Origin: Chrysophaeum taylorii
Lineage: Eukaryota > Sar > Pelagophyceae > Pelagomonadales > Pelagomonadaceae
NCBI GenBank assembly: GCA_029834535.1
Contig: JAQMWT010000408.1
Location: forward strand, 33,501-97,500
Length of the DNA: 64,000 bases
Direction of reading: 5' to 3'
Position 1 is the first letter of the stretch; the number at the start of each line of letters is the position of its first letter. Both the position numbers and the translations under genes were made by a program. This document shows, one piece after another, positions 1 to 10,268 of this stretch. The notes beneath the pieces are model-generated. The model was not told the DNA's origin. It worked only from the letters and a program-made list of their open reading frames with translations, and searched no databases.

Positions 1-2804
1 GAGAACGGCGCCCGTCGACAGGCAACAGTCGACCGAGCACGGCCGCGGTGGAAGCCGTACTCGACGAGAGCGACGTCCACGTCGTCTCGCACGCTTCGTC
101 GGACGTCAAGCTCAGGACGCTGAACCCCCGCTGGTACCAGTCGTTCAAGCTGCAATGCGAGGCCCCCGAAGACGACGGAAATGATCTTGCTCCCCTTTGT
201 CCTAAACTACTCTTCGAGGTGTTCGACGAGGATGAAGGGGGGCCGCCTGACTTCATAGGTCACGCGACGGTTGAGCTCGTCGACCATCTCGATCGCGCGC
301 GCCGCAGGTTCTGGCTTCACCTCCAAGCTCGCGAGGGACACTTGCTACACGCGTCTGCCCGGGGCCGCCTCGAGGTTGTTGTGCAATGGGTATTTGATCC
401 ATCGTTCGAGCCCGATGTCGTCGTGCACGTAGCCCGATTAAGAGTTCTCAACGTCGCGCGAGCGTGCGGGAGTCTAAGTGGGCTCTTTGCGAGAATCGCC
501 ATCGGAGGTTTCCGGGCAGCTCGGTCGTCAACAAAAGCGATCTTCAAACAACAGCGTGATGTCTCGTGGGACGACGATACTGATCTCGTGCTGTGTGCGA
601 CGCGACGGGCGCTAGGCGAGAACCGCGTTGAGTTCGAGCTCTGGGGAACAGCACACGGGGCGCGCGCCAAGAGGACACTCGTCGGTCGGGCAAGGGTGCG
701 ATGCCCTCGCAGCTTGCTGGAAGGCAACGATATTGGGATTCCTATCACGTTGCGAGCGAAAATTGACGTTGAGCGCAGTGGTGGCATATCAATCCCTCCG
801 GTCGTCGAGGCATCGTTCTCGTTGTGTCCATGGACGCCAGAAGTCGCTCAAGCTCTGCGGCGGCGCAAGGTGCCCGAGCTCATTCTGGATGTCTTTGACG
901 ATGACGACGCGGGACCCGGAGTCTTTTTGGGTCGGGCCGTCCTGCGTGGCGCTCAACTCGCGGCGGTGAGTACCGTCGGCCGATCGGGAGGCTGCAAGAG
1001 TGAACCGCGACCCATGAATCTCACGCTGCATCCCAGATCAGCACAGGAAGCGAAGAGCGCCAAGATCAAAGTTCGAGGCACAGTGACAGTAAGCTTACAT
1101 GCAGGCAGAGATATCAGCTTTTTGCGTACCGACGTCCGCCGCGCCAATGCCCGAGCAGCGGCAACGGCCGCTGCGGCCGAGATTCGAGAGAGTGCTGTTA
1201 CAATTGCCAAGGAATCCATCGAGGCGATCATCGACGCAGCATGGCGGCTCATGTACCAAGGGCGGCATCTTACTCTACACGTTATTGGAGCCAAGGCGCT
1301 GCGGGCGCCGAGAAGAGAGAAACGGAAGGCGAAGCGCGACGCTCGAAACGCGCTCGGCGGGTTGTTGTTTTCGCGCGACGGAGGCAACGATGAGGAGGTC
1401 ATGCCGAATGCGTACTTTGTGGTGCTGTGGAATGGAATCGAAGTTGGGCGGTCACCCGTGTGCCAGAGCGCCCGCGACCCCTCTTGGGTAGTACGGATCG
1501 CGCTTCATCCTTTCGCCGAGGCGGCGTCGGACAACGCTTCGACTTCATCCACCTCGTCGGACAACAAAGAAGCATTGCTGATCATCGATGTCTACGACGA
1601 CGAAGCGCTTCAAGGAGGAGGAGGAGGAGGAGGAAGCACACGTCCCCCGAAGAACGGCGTCGTCGTCGAGGGGGCTTTTCTCGGGCGACTGTCGCTGTCT
1701 TGTCTCGAGCTGCTACAACTCCGGCGCTCGACGGCAGCCCGAGTCTGGACGGCAACCGCCACGCACACTCGCGCTACCTTCGATCAACTGTTACCGACTG
1801 CGTGCACGCAATTTCGGCTTTGTCGATCTCGCACCTCGGGGGCGGCGAGCGACCCACGACAAGACGACGACACTGGCGAACGAGACGACGACGCGGACGG
1901 CAGCGACGCCCCCCCTCGCGTTTTGCTGTACGTGAGCAACATCGCCGTCGCTGAGTTGCCCGACTTGCGGTTCCCCGTTCTAGGAGGAAGAATCCACCCG
2001 TATGTTCGCGTCAAGCTCTGGAACGTCGAAGCCCGGTCGTCGACGGCCAAGGGGGGCGGTACGACTACGACGTGGAAACGCGAGCGACTTTCGCTGCTCG
2101 TCGACGAAGGTCTGCTGAGTGAAGAGCCGTTGCTCGTTCAAGTATGGATGAAGCGGACGCCGCCTCTGGTCGACCGCTTGCTTGGCGAAGCGCGCACGCG
2201 GCTCGACGAGCTCGTTGCTTCGGGGGGAAAAGCCGTGCCCGCGACGCTCGAGCTCGGGAGGTCCGGCCATCGACAGCAAGGCGTCGTGTCGTGCTCTCTG
2301 AGTTATCAGCAGGCCGACGATGCTAAGGAGGCAACCGATCACGCGGGAGCTCCCGAGGACAAGACCGACACCGCCAAGCAGGTCGCCGGCGCGCTGACGG
2401 TGGGCCTCCTGGTGAACCGCGATGCCGAAGCCGCGCGCGAGGTCGCGGCGCGAGCGCGGCGCGACAACGAAGCGCGGCGGATCGCAGCGCTCGCGCTCCA
2501 CGAGGAGCAAAAAATGCGGGCAGCGCGGGAAAGGCTCAGAGCCGAGGCCGAGCTGGCGCTGATGGCGGCGGAAGATTTTGCCTTCACGGCGTACTACTAC
2601 GGCGAAGGCAGCGGCCGGGATGACGACGAGAGAGCGCTCGTCTTGCTACAACAGGGCTATGATGATGATGACGCGGATTATTATGCCACGGCGGGTGCGT
2701 GGTGCGGTGTAGATGACGCCAGTGGGCTGCCGTGGCGGACGGACGAGGACGGGTACCGACGTTTCTTCCTCGGCTTCCCGCGGACGGACGGAGGTGCGCG
2801 GTAA
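1..2804 (+). CDS. Multi-C2-domain protein (5' partial)
   Basis: This is the C-terminal part of a protein with several C2 domains, the calcium/phospholipid-binding fold of membrane-traffic proteins. The frame is open from base 3 and the first in-frame start-like codon is GTG, so the true start lies outside the window. The first C2 domain is cut: it begins at TLNPRWYQSF and continues through FEVFDEDE and FIGHATVEL. Further C2-like cores carry LDVFDDDDAGPGVFLGRAVL, IIDVYDDEALQ...FLGRLSL and PYVRVKLW. I count four to five C2-like units, which is ferlin- or MCTP-like. The C-terminus has an Ala/Arg/Glu-rich helix likely to form a coiled coil, then an acidic tail. No transmembrane segment is visible in this part. 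The fold is fairly sure; ferlin versus MCTP cannot be decided. Confidence 0.75.
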   Translation, partial: ERRPSTGNSRPSTAAVEAVLDESDVHVVSHASSDVKLRTLNPRWYQSFKLQCEAPEDDGNDLAPLCPKLLFEVFDEDEGGPPDFIGHATVELVDHLDRARRRFWLHLQAREGHLLHASARGRLEVVVQWVFDPSFEPDVVVHVARLRVLNVARACGSLSGLFARIAIGGFRAARSSTKAIFKQQRDVSWDDDTDLVLCATRRALGENRVEFELWGTAHGARAKRTLVGRARVRCPRSLLEGNDIGIPITLRAKIDVERSGGISIPPVVEASFSLCPWTPEVAQALRRRKVPELILDVFDDDDAGPGVFLGRAVLRGAQLAAVSTVGRSGGCKSEPRPMNLTLHPRSAQEAKSAKIKVRGTVTVSLHAGRDISFLRTDVRRANARAAATAAAAEIRESAVTIAKESIEAIIDAAWRLMYQGRHLTLHVIGAKALRAPRREKRKAKRDARNALGGLLFSRDGGNDEEVMPNAYFVVLWNGIEVGRSPVCQSARDPSWVVRIALHPFAEAASDNASTSSTSSDNKEALLIIDVYDDEALQGGGGGGGSTRPPKNGVVVEGAFLGRLSLSCLELLQLRRSTAARVWTATATHTRATFDQLLPTACTQFRLCRSRTSGAASDPRQDDDTGERDDDADGSDAPPRVLLYVSNIAVAELPDLRFPVLGGRIHPYVRVKLWNVEARSSTAKGGGTTTTWKRERLSLLVDEGLLSEEPLLVQVWMKRTPPLVDRLLGEARTRLDELVASGGKAVPATLELGRSGHRQQGVVSCSLSYQQADDAKEATDHAGAPEDKTDTAKQVAGALTVGLLVNRDAEAAREVAARARRDNEARRIAALALHEEQKMRAARERLRAEAELALMAAEDFAFTAYYYGEGSGRDDDERALVLLQQGYDDDDADYYATAGAWCGVDDASGLPWRTDEDGYRRFFLGFPRTDGGAR

Positions 2805-3033
2805 CAATAGTAGGTCTGGTCTTAATAACCGCAAAAAGACGGCGTGCGTGTTGTGCATGACTACGATACATAGTCTCCGTATTATAGCACAATAACAACG
2901 AAACGCCGCAAAACGCCGCAAAAAAAACAACAAATTAGTAACCTAGAGGAGGTGCTGGTGGTTCGCGGCAGGGTAGGAGTGAGTATAAGGTTTGTCGGCG
3001 CGATGTGGATGAATGGATGATGCGGGTCCGATG

Positions 3034-5055
3034 CTAGGGTGCGCGGGAGGTATTTCCTCCTCCTCCTCCTCCTCCGAGGGCGAGGGCCCTCGCGCGGGCG
3101 ATAGCAAGGGCCTGCGGGGGGGAGATGGAGTCGAAACGAGAAGAAGCAAAAAAAGACGCGGGAAGTGGGACGGCGGCGACGTTCGGGGCCGTTGCGGGCG
3201 CGGTCGTGGCAGCGCTGGGGTGAGCGAAATTGGGAAAGTTAGCGGCGGCGAGGTGTCCGAGGCCGTTGCCGGCGGCCTGGGCGAGGACGAGGAGGGGCGG
3301 GAGAGGCTGGTTGGAGAAGCCCGTGGTGGCGAATTGGGGAACGGTCGGGGCTAGGTCGGCGAGGGGAGCGAGCTGGACGAGGGGCGCGATGTCGTTGGGG
3401 GCGAGGGGCTCGGGGACGGGTCTGGACGAAAACCACCTGTCGCGCTTGGCGTCGTTGGCGGTGACGCGTCGTTCGGGGCAAGTCTCGAGGGTGCGGCAGA
3501 GCAAGGCGAAGCCCGTGTTAGAGAGGGAAGTGGTGACGTGGCCCAAGGGGTTGACGAGGGCGACGGTGTTGAGGGGGGCGTGGGCGCCGTCGAAGCCGCG
3601 CTCGGGAAACCTGCGCCGGAGGAGCTCGGTGCCGCCGATCTGGAGGCGTCGGTGGAGGTCGTGGCCCGTCGCCGACTCGAATCTGAATCCGCGGGCGCGC
3701 GCGAGATGGGGGTACAGAGGCCATTCCTGGGCCGTCGGCTCGCCGAGGAGCGTGAAGATCTGGCGGAGCTGGTCGGGCTCATCCTTGCCGGCGAACAACA
3801 CGGTGCGACTCAAGAGCTCGCCGAAGATGCAGCCGGCGCTCCAGACGTCGACCGAGCGACCGTAGTCGCGGCAGCCGAGGAGGACTTCGGGCGGGCGGTA
3901 GTGTCCGCTGATGACGTTGGGCGTGTGGGTCGTCGCGTAGGCCATCTCCCGGGTCGTGGCGGGCTTGTTGTCCCCGCCGCCGCCGCCGCCGCCGCCGCCG
4001 CCATAGAGTTCGATGTTCGCGATGCTCTCGCCGCGCGCGTCGAACTCGAAGAGTTCGGGTCCGCACGCGACGCGCCGCGCCAACCCAAAGTCGCACAATC
4101 GGAGGTTGCCGTGGTCGTCGACGAGGACGTTGGGGGTCTTGAGGTCGCGGTGCATGACCCACACCGAGTGGAGCGCCGCGAGGGCGCGGAGGAGCTGGAC
4201 CATGAGGTGCTTGACCTGGGCCTCGGTGAAGGGCCGGCGGCGCGCGCCCTTGACGAGCGTCGTCAGCTCGTGACCCGCGGGTTCCATGACGAGGTACCAC
4301 TCGTCGGGGGCTTCGCCGTCCCCAAAGGCGACCGCGTGCATCGAGACGATGTTTGGGTGCCGGAGGCTCGATAGGAGCGTGATCTCGCGCAAAGCCTCGA
4401 GCGGGAACCCCTCCTTGTCGAAGTCGAAACGCAGCTGCTTCATCGCGACCACCTCGGGCGTCGTCTTGTCCTCCTCCGACCGTCGCCTCTTGAGGCGCGC
4501 GCGCGTCACAACCCCGAACTGGCCCTTCCCGAGCTCGCTCAGCACCTCGTAGTCGCTCGCCCGCTGGAGCGCGAGACGCGGCCGTTCGACGCTGTCGTCG
4601 CCCGCGAACGTCGTCGTCAAAGCCGGGCCCTCGGGCTCGACGGGCACCGCGCTCGTCGCGCCAAAGTCCAGCGCCCGCGCCGACTTGGGCTGCCACACTT
4701 TCCGCGCCGGCGCCACGGCAGTGGCGGTGTTGTTGTTTTTGTTGCTCGTCGTCGTCTGCGCCGTCGTCGTCGTCGGCGGCGCCGGGCGAGGACCCGGGCG
4801 CGCCCCCCCTCGCGCGAACGGGAGCCCGCGCGCACCTCTCTGACCCCGTCGTCCGCGTCCGTCATCGCCTGCGCGCCACTCGCTTCTAAGCGCGCGCCAG
4901 CACGCACCGCGCCCGCCGACGCTGAATGAAATCCCGCGGCCTCGACCGGGGGAGGCCGAGGCCTCGCCGCTAGTGCTCGCGCCGAAGTGGCCCTGCTGGT
5001 ACAGCTCGCGCGCGCGCTCCAACCGCTTCCTCTTCTTCGCCTCCTCGTCCTCCAT
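3034..5055 (-). CDS. CDK-type (CMGC) Ser/Thr protein kinase
   Basis: A protein kinase of the cyclin-dependent family, about 673 aa. The kinase core has the glycine loop GKGQFGVV, catalytic lysine in VAMKQL, a PSTAIRE-like helix FPLEALREI (closest to CDK10/CDK11 PITSLRE), the catalytic loop HRDLKTPN, DFG, and a CMGC activation segment TPNVISGHYRPPEVLLG. The frame is open further upstream to 5235, but that part reads through a CGTC microsatellite, so I chose the ATG at 5055 (MEDEEAKKRKR). An unusual insert with ten glycines lies between DFG and the activation threonine. The N-terminus is basic and low-complexity, and the C-terminal tail of about 200 residues is Pro/Ala-rich. Its role is inferred to be cell cycle or transcription/splicing control. 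Confidence 0.88.
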   Translation of the reverse strand: MEDEEAKKRKRLERARELYQQGHFGASTSGEASASPGRGRGISFSVGGRGACWRALRSEWRAGDDGRGRRGQRGARGLPFARGGARPGPRPAPPTTTTAQTTTSNKNNNTATAVAPARKVWQPKSARALDFGATSAVPVEPEGPALTTTFAGDDSVERPRLALQRASDYEVLSELGKGQFGVVTRARLKRRRSEEDKTTPEVVAMKQLRFDFDKEGFPLEALREITLLSSLRHPNIVSMHAVAFGDGEAPDEWYLVMEPAGHELTTLVKGARRRPFTEAQVKHLMVQLLRALAALHSVWVMHRDLKTPNVLVDDHGNLRLCDFGLARRVACGPELFEFDARGESIANIELYGGGGGGGGGGDNKPATTREMAYATTHTPNVISGHYRPPEVLLGCRDYGRSVDVWSAGCIFGELLSRTVLFAGKDEPDQLRQIFTLLGEPTAQEWPLYPHLARARGFRFESATGHDLHRRLQIGGTELLRRRFPERGFDGAHAPLNTVALVNPLGHVTTSLSNTGFALLCRTLETCPERRVTANDAKRDRWFSSRPVPEPLAPNDIAPLVQLAPLADLAPTVPQFATTGFSNQPLPPLLVLAQAAGNGLGHLAAANFPNFAHPSAATTAPATAPNVAAVPLPASFFASSRFDSISPPQALAIARARALALGGGGGGGNTSRAP

Positions 5056-5116
5056 AAAAAAGATGGACGGTAGATCGATCACCTCCGCCGTTCTAAGGGC
5101 ATGATGATCATCTTGG

Positions 5117-5164
5117 CGTCCGTCCGTCCGTCCGTCCGTCCGTCCACCCGTCCGTCCGTCCGTC
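5117..5164. repeat. (CGTC)n microsatellite
   Basis: Tetranucleotide repeat with one interruption, just upstream of the kinase start codon at 5055 and probably within its 5' leader. Confidence 0.9.
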
Positions 5165-5421
5165 TTTCCGGGGTAAGTAAGCGAGTGTCGTCGAAAAAAG
5201 GACGACGGTTGACACAGGGTAAGGATATTGTTCATTCGAAAAAAATCTCAAAAATTATTATTATTGTACAAGGGAGAATTCTCGGTACATATACATAGGA
5301 CTTGGTAGTTAGTAGTGGTCAAGGAGGAAGGAGCTCACGCCGATGACGATAGGAATGAGGGCGAATTCGCGTCTTTGAGATAATATTGAAAAAAGAGCAC
5401 ACCCGCGCGGGAACAACAAAA

Positions 5422-7554
5422 ATGCCGAGCGAGGACACGATGTTGCTGAAAAACTTGGACACCGGGGAGATGATGATCCTGGATCTCGCCACGGGGTGCG
5501 TCTCGCCTCAGGTGAAAAGGCCCGAGACAACCATCCTCGTGACAACCACGAATGGAGAGGAGGCGGCGCGAGACACCTGCGATCCGCCCGAGCTGAAAGC
5601 CATGTTGACCAAGCTCAAAAGCTCGAGAGAGTACGTGCCTCGTTGATTCTAGTAGTTTGCCGCGGACGACGCTCGCGGCCGGTCGGTCAATCGTAGGGCG
5701 CTCGAGAGTATAGACGAGTCGCAAGGCGCGATGGGCCAGGCCGTCAAAGACAGCCGTAACCAGTACGGTATCATGGTCGAGAAGGTCCATTTCTTGACGG
5801 CGTCGCTCAAGGAACAGGAAAAAGCGATGCGTCGTTACTTGGCCGCCAAGAGCGAAGTCCTCCGACGGATGAAGGACCTCGCGGGCGAGGCCTCGCCGCT
5901 GTCCGGTGTGATGCAGTCGCTCGCTGACGCCGAAGAAGCGGAGCGCGAGCAAATCGAGGCTGTGTGCGGCGTGTTCGCGCGCGAATCCGTCGACGCGTGC
6001 GAAGCGTGGCAGTCGACGATGGAAGAGTCCATGGAGCCGCTCTATTCGGTCCACGCGTCGGCCAAACTCGACTATTACCACTACAAGGACAAGCTCGACC
6101 ATCTTCTGACCAAAGAGGGGCACGAACTCCTCAAGCATTCGGCCGGGAGAAGGGCGCAGCCCCTGGGGACGATCGACGCGAAGATCGAGCGCAACGGACT
6201 CAAGTTTGGCGCCGCGCACGACAATCTTCGCCGATCGGTCGCGTCCATCGTCGACGCGACGCACGCGAGTACCGGCGAGGCCTACGTCGAGCTGCTTCCC
6301 CTTCTCGTCGCCTTTCTGAACTTCGACATGGCCATGCCAAAGCACAACGGCATCGTCCAGGATGCGGTGGAAGAAGTAGCTGATCTCATGAACGAAAACC
6401 ACGCGAGCTTGTCGGAGCGGATTGGTGCCGCGAGGCAACTCGTCGCTGAAGAGTTGCTGCGCAAAAAATTATCCCCCACCACCAGTCCTCGGCGACGGGA
6501 GCGTATTGCCCATTTTGCCTCGTCGGGCAATCACCGCCGTTCCGGGTCGTGGCGGGGTCCGATGGGTTCGCCGTCTCTCGGCCGACCTTCCTTGCAAAAA
6601 GCACTTTCGACGACGAGCGTTGTCTCGACGACGAGCGTGAGCACCGACGAGTATGAGGACGACCTTAGTCCCTCCAGAATCCGCCCGGCCTCCTTCTCCC
6701 CGCGAGCGAGCCTGAGCGACTACCTGGCGATCGAGGCCAAGGACGCGGGGCGCGAGAACAACAACCCGCTCCGCGAACGCGGTATGTCCGCCGGGTCGTT
6801 TGGCGTGCCCGCCGCCGCCGCCGAGGGGCACGTCTCGCATGATTTTGGGACGTCCAACATGCCGGCCGATATTACCGACCTCAGGGAGGACGCGGAGGGC
6901 CAAAAAAACTCGCGCGATGCGCGAACGGCCGAGACGTGCGTTACGCCGAAGAATCCCAAGCGGACGTCGTATGATTTGAGCACCATCACCACCACCCCCG
7001 AGGCGAGCGACGCGCTCACCAATAGTACTGCCGCCACGGTTGACGGTCACATCTCGCGCAGTGATGTGGGTATCGACGCCGCCGAGACGTACGACGCCAA
7101 TTATTACTATGCTGACGCCGGCAACGACGAGCGCGACACGCCGCGCGAGTGCGGTATCACCAAGGCGGCGGCGGCGGCGGCGTACGGCCCACACGACGGC
7201 GCGGACCACAAGGAGGAGCACAAGGAGGAGGAAGAAGAGTTCAACCCGCGCGAGAACGACGAGCGCAACCCAATCTTCTTCATCGAGCTTACGACGCTCG
7301 ACGAGGAGGCCCAGGCGGAAGACTTTGACGAGGAGCCCCAAAACGAAGAGGACCTGTTTGTCGACGACGATACCGGCGAAACCTTTCAAACGCCCGCCAA
7401 CGCAGGCGACGCCAACGACAAGGACAACGAATGCGTCGCCAACAACGAGGACCCGCGCGAATGTGGTACTGCCGCCGAGACGTGTCGCGTTGCCGCCTAT
7501 CACGCCGACGCCAAGGACGAAGGGCAAATCCTGGTGGAATGCGGGACCGCCTAG
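5422..7554 (+). CDS. BAR-like domain protein with repetitive acidic tail
   Basis: Two exons, 5422-5630 and 5697-7554, joined across a 66-nt GT-AG intron; the joined frame is open and gives 688 aa. After a short unique N-terminus, residues of roughly 75-330 form a long helical region with the YYHYKDKLDHL type signature of BAR domains, which are dimeric membrane-curving modules found in sorting nexins and arfaptin-like proteins. The rest is low-complexity and acidic with repeats of the type RECGTAAETC...AYHADAKDE. The stop at 7552-7554 falls inside one repeat (GAG has become TAG) and further repeats continue downstream in another frame. The BAR assignment rests on pattern and helical content only. 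The product is probably a peripheral membrane protein. Confidence 0.65.
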
Positions 7555-7799
7555 ACGTGCGAAGCGCACTCGCCTACCATACCGACGCCAAGGAACGCAA
7601 CGTGTGCGAATGTTGTACCGCCGAGACGTGCGGTGCCTTTTCTCCTGATGCTAGAGACCTCGAGGCGCGCAACCTGCGTGAATGTGGTACCGCCGAGTTG
7701 ATGAACCCCCCCCCAAATGAAACTGACGCCAAGGACAAGGATCACCCCCCCCCTCCGGCTTTGAGACGCGCTGTGCGCGAGCTCGAACCGATAGCGTGA
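7555..7799 (+). pseudogene. Out-of-frame remnant of the BAR-protein repeat tail
   Basis: After the TAG of the upstream gene, the same repeat motifs (AYHTDAKE, CCTAETCGAF, RECGTAE, ETDAKDKD) continue in a shifted frame until a TGA at 7799. Either the annotated stop and a nearby small indel shortened the protein recently, or an intron that I cannot place joins the two parts. Confidence 0.5.
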
Positions 7800-7975
7800 A
7801 CGCGCCGTCTCCATCAAAATTTGTTTTATTTTTTTAATGGAGAATTTTATAGATTTTTGATGTGACCTACGTACAGTTTGTACAGTTTGTTTGCGAACGA
7901 AATTCGAACTTCGGAAAGCCAGAAGAGGCTAACCCCGGCCCCTTTGAGTTTTACACCACCTACCTACCGCCACAA

Positions 7976-8458
7976 ATGCTGAGCCACGTCCATCGCGGGC
8001 TGCCGCGCATGGTGGACGTCGGGGCCAAGGCCGTGACGGACCGCCGCGCCGTCGCGCGATGTCGCGTCGTGCTGCCTGGTGCCGTGTGGCGGGCGCTCGA
8101 GGGGTCGGAAATCGCGTCGCCAAAGGGACCCGTGCTCGCGACGGCGACCGTTGCGGGCGTCGCCGGTGCGAAGCGGACGGCCGAGCTCATTCCGTTCTGC
8201 CACCCGGTCGGCCTCGAGGACTGCCGCGTGAGCTTCGAGGTGGAGGACTCAGATTTGGTCGTCGAGTGCGCCGCGCGGACGCACGGCAGGACAGGCATCG
8301 AGATGGAGGCGCTCGTCGGGTGTTCGTCGGCGGCTCTTTGCGTGTACGACATGTGCAAGGCGATTTCCTCCGACATCCGCATCACCGACCTCCGCCTCGT
8401 CTCCAAGACGGGCGGCAAGACCGACATCGGAGAATCTATGGAGGAGGAGGGAAATTAG
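7976..8458 (+). CDS. CNX3: Cyclic pyranopterin monophosphate synthase (MoaC type)
   Basis: The enzyme converts the cyclic intermediate made by MoaA/CNX2 into cyclic pyranopterin monophosphate, the first committed step of molybdenum cofactor synthesis, usually in mitochondria. The 160-aa frame from the ATG at 7976 covers a full MoaC domain: MVDVGAKAVTDR, SPKGPVLATA, AKRTAELIPFCHP, THGRTGIEMEAL and VYDMCKAI. The Lys, His, Glu-x-Glu and Asp...Lys residues known to be catalytic in MoaC are all present. The open frame extends upstream without an ATG, so a targeting exon may be missing. The last 23 nt overlap the 3' end of the convergent gene on the other strand. Confidence 0.93.
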   Translation: MLSHVHRGLPRMVDVGAKAVTDRRAVARCRVVLPGAVWRALEGSEIASPKGPVLATATVAGVAGAKRTAELIPFCHPVGLEDCRVSFEVEDSDLVVECAARTHGRTGIEMEALVGCSSAALCVYDMCKAISSDIRITDLRLVSKTGGKTDIGESMEEEGN

Positions 8459-9191
8459 GAGGAGGGCGGAAGGCGTCTGTTTTGTAGTACTTGGGGCTCG
8501 AGTCGAGGCGGACGTGGAGCCAGGGGACGCCGGAGCCTTCGGTCGAGAGCCAGGTGGGCCGGGGCCCGCGGTCCTCGAGGGCGGTCGCGAGGGCGGCTCC
8601 GACGTGGCGCCAGAGCGCATTCAGTTGGTCGGCGGGCGCGTCGCGGCTAAAGGCGGCCAAATGGCCGTAGGTTTCGCGCGGGACGCCGGCGAGTTCGCAA
8701 GGCGCGCAGAGGACGGCGTCGCCGCCGAGGTTCGGAAAGGTTGCAACAACGTCGGCGCAGTCGAGGTGCTCGGAAAAATCGGCGGGCGAGGCTCTGGCGA
8801 AGCCGCGCGCGCGCACGATCGCGAACTCAAAGGGAGTCGCGTTGGCTACGGCTTTGGTCGTCGGCGGACACTCCCAGAAAAATGCGTCGAACGGCGCGTC
8901 GGCGAGGATCGAAGAAAACCAAGCACCAAAATTCGGGGCTTGGCGCCACGCATGTATCGTCTCGGCGAAGCTCAGTTGCCGCCCGTCGGTCCACTCGAGC
9001 TTTACGCGCTGTCTGCGGGGGCCCTGAGACGTCGCGACGGCGCGCACGCGCCCGTCGGGGGACACGCGCCCTTCTGCTTTAGTAGCCAGTGGTTCCGCGA
9101 CCGCCATGCGCGAGATGACCAACGCGACCAAGCTCACCGCCACCCGATGGTGGGAGTACAGCGAGAAGCCTTGGGTGGGTGGTACTACCAT
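8436..9191 (-). CDS. DUF6940-like protein
   Basis: A 251-aa protein from the first ATG at 9191, with a shorter alternative at 9107. It resembles the DUF6940 family known from bacteria and algae; the characteristic stretches are FDAFFWECPP, YGHLAAFSRDAP, PTWLSTEGSGVPWLHVRLDSSPKYY. The function is unknown; conserved Trp/His/Arg residues near the C-terminus suggest an active or binding site, but this is inference. The longer start adds a hydrophobic stretch that could act as a signal or transit peptide. The C-terminal proline run is encoded on the strand opposite the end of the MoaC gene. Family assignment is from memory of the motif. Confidence 0.72.
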   Translation of the reverse strand: MVVPPTQGFSLYSHHRVAVSLVALVISRMAVAEPLATKAEGRVSPDGRVRAVATSQGPRRQRVKLEWTDGRQLSFAETIHAWRQAPNFGAWFSSILADAPFDAFFWECPPTTKAVANATPFEFAIVRARGFARASPADFSEHLDCADVVATFPNLGGDAVLCAPCELAGVPRETYGHLAAFSRDAPADQLNALWRHVGAALATALEDRGPRPTWLSTEGSGVPWLHVRLDSSPKYYKTDAFRPPPNFPPPP

Positions 9192-9213
9192 CTTTTCGTT
9201 AGTTACCCTACAA

Positions 9214-9540
9214 GTGCAGGCCAGTAAGTTCACCTAGTCCCAATCTCTAACCCCAGTAAGTTCACCTAATCCCAGTAAGTTTCATATAAGTTCACCTGGT
9301 CAGTAAGTTCACCTAGCTCACACCAACTCATTTGAGCTCGTCGCTCTCGCCTCCGCCAATCTAAGCTGCTTCGATCCGCACGCGCCGCCAACCTTTGAGT
9401 GAATTTACTCTAAAAACCCTGTGCTCTAAAACCCCAGTAAGTTCACTTGGTCCCAGTAAGTTCACCTGGTCACTAAGTTCACCTAGTCCCAATCTCAAAC
9501 CCCAGTAAGTTCACCTGGTCCCAGTAAGTTCACCTACAGT
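9214..9540. repeat. Short satellite of CCAGTAAGTTCACCTGGT units
   Basis: Imperfect tandem units of about 18-20 nt built around AGTAAGTTCACCTGGTCCC, interrupted near 9330-9420 by a unique segment that recurs at 37340-37440 and 38700-38766. The array lies against the right end of the Helitron helicase remnant, and the same arrangement is found at 37231-37556 and 38251-38760. Confidence 0.85.
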
Positions 9541-10262
9541 GCGCGTGTAGACGCCGGGAGGGGGCTTATCGGTATTGCGCAGTACGTGTGGGGTAGGGTG
9601 GAGTCGTCGACCCAGATGAGTATATCCTCGGGGATGCCGATCGACAGAGAGCCACGTAGAGCTGGACGTGGCAGAAGACGGGCTTGGGAAAGAGGACGCC
9701 GACCTCGCGGGGCGTCTGGCCCTGGCTCTTGGTGATCGCTTGGCGTCGGCGGGCCTTAAGCGATACAGGTTGGAGGAGCCTCGGTGACAACGACACGATC
9801 GATCATGTATCTGGTACCGTTGCAGTGGCCGTGCGACGGGTCGAGGTTGCGAAGACTTTAAGCTCGCGATCAAAGTCAGCATGCCGTTGGTTGTCAGGGA
9901 GTCGAAAACTCTACTGTAAAGAGCGAGGCGTCGTCTTCCGACCCAACCTAGTCGGCCGAAAAGAACTCCGACGCCTCGTCTCCGGGAAAAAAAGGCCGCG
10001 GTCATGCGCGCGTTGTCAGCATCGACAACATCGTTTCGACGGGGCGTGAGAATGGCGCGCTGGCTAAAAGAGCCGCCGCCGCGGGTCGTGGAAATAGTCT
10101 GCGAGGTCGCCGTAGACGGCTTGGAGGATCACTGTCTGGCTCTCGCGCCTACCTGATCCTTACTCTCGCGCCTACCTGATCCTTACCCTAAATCGAGGGA
10201 CAAACAAACAAACAAACAGACAGACAGACAGACAAACATCTGTCGATTAGTAGTTAGGATAG
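9541..10262 (-). mobile_element. Helitron helicase remnant (copy 1)
   Basis: Read on the minus strand, several broken frames together give the C-terminal motifs of a Helitron-type PIF1 helicase: RNLDPSHGHCNGTRYMI, TKSQGQTPREVGVLFPKPVF and QLYVALCR. No frame runs through, so it is dead. Its left end (minus orientation) is the sequence CTACTAATCGACAGATG followed by a TTTG/TCTG microsatellite at 10203-10236. The other end abuts the satellite. The same unit recurs four times at 35.97-39.12 kb. Confidence 0.8.
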
Positions 10263-10268
10263 ACGTCA

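Noticed and set aside
9214-9540. CRISPR-like array
   Set aside because: Units are contiguous and imperfect without unique spacers of constant length, and the genome is eukaryotic.
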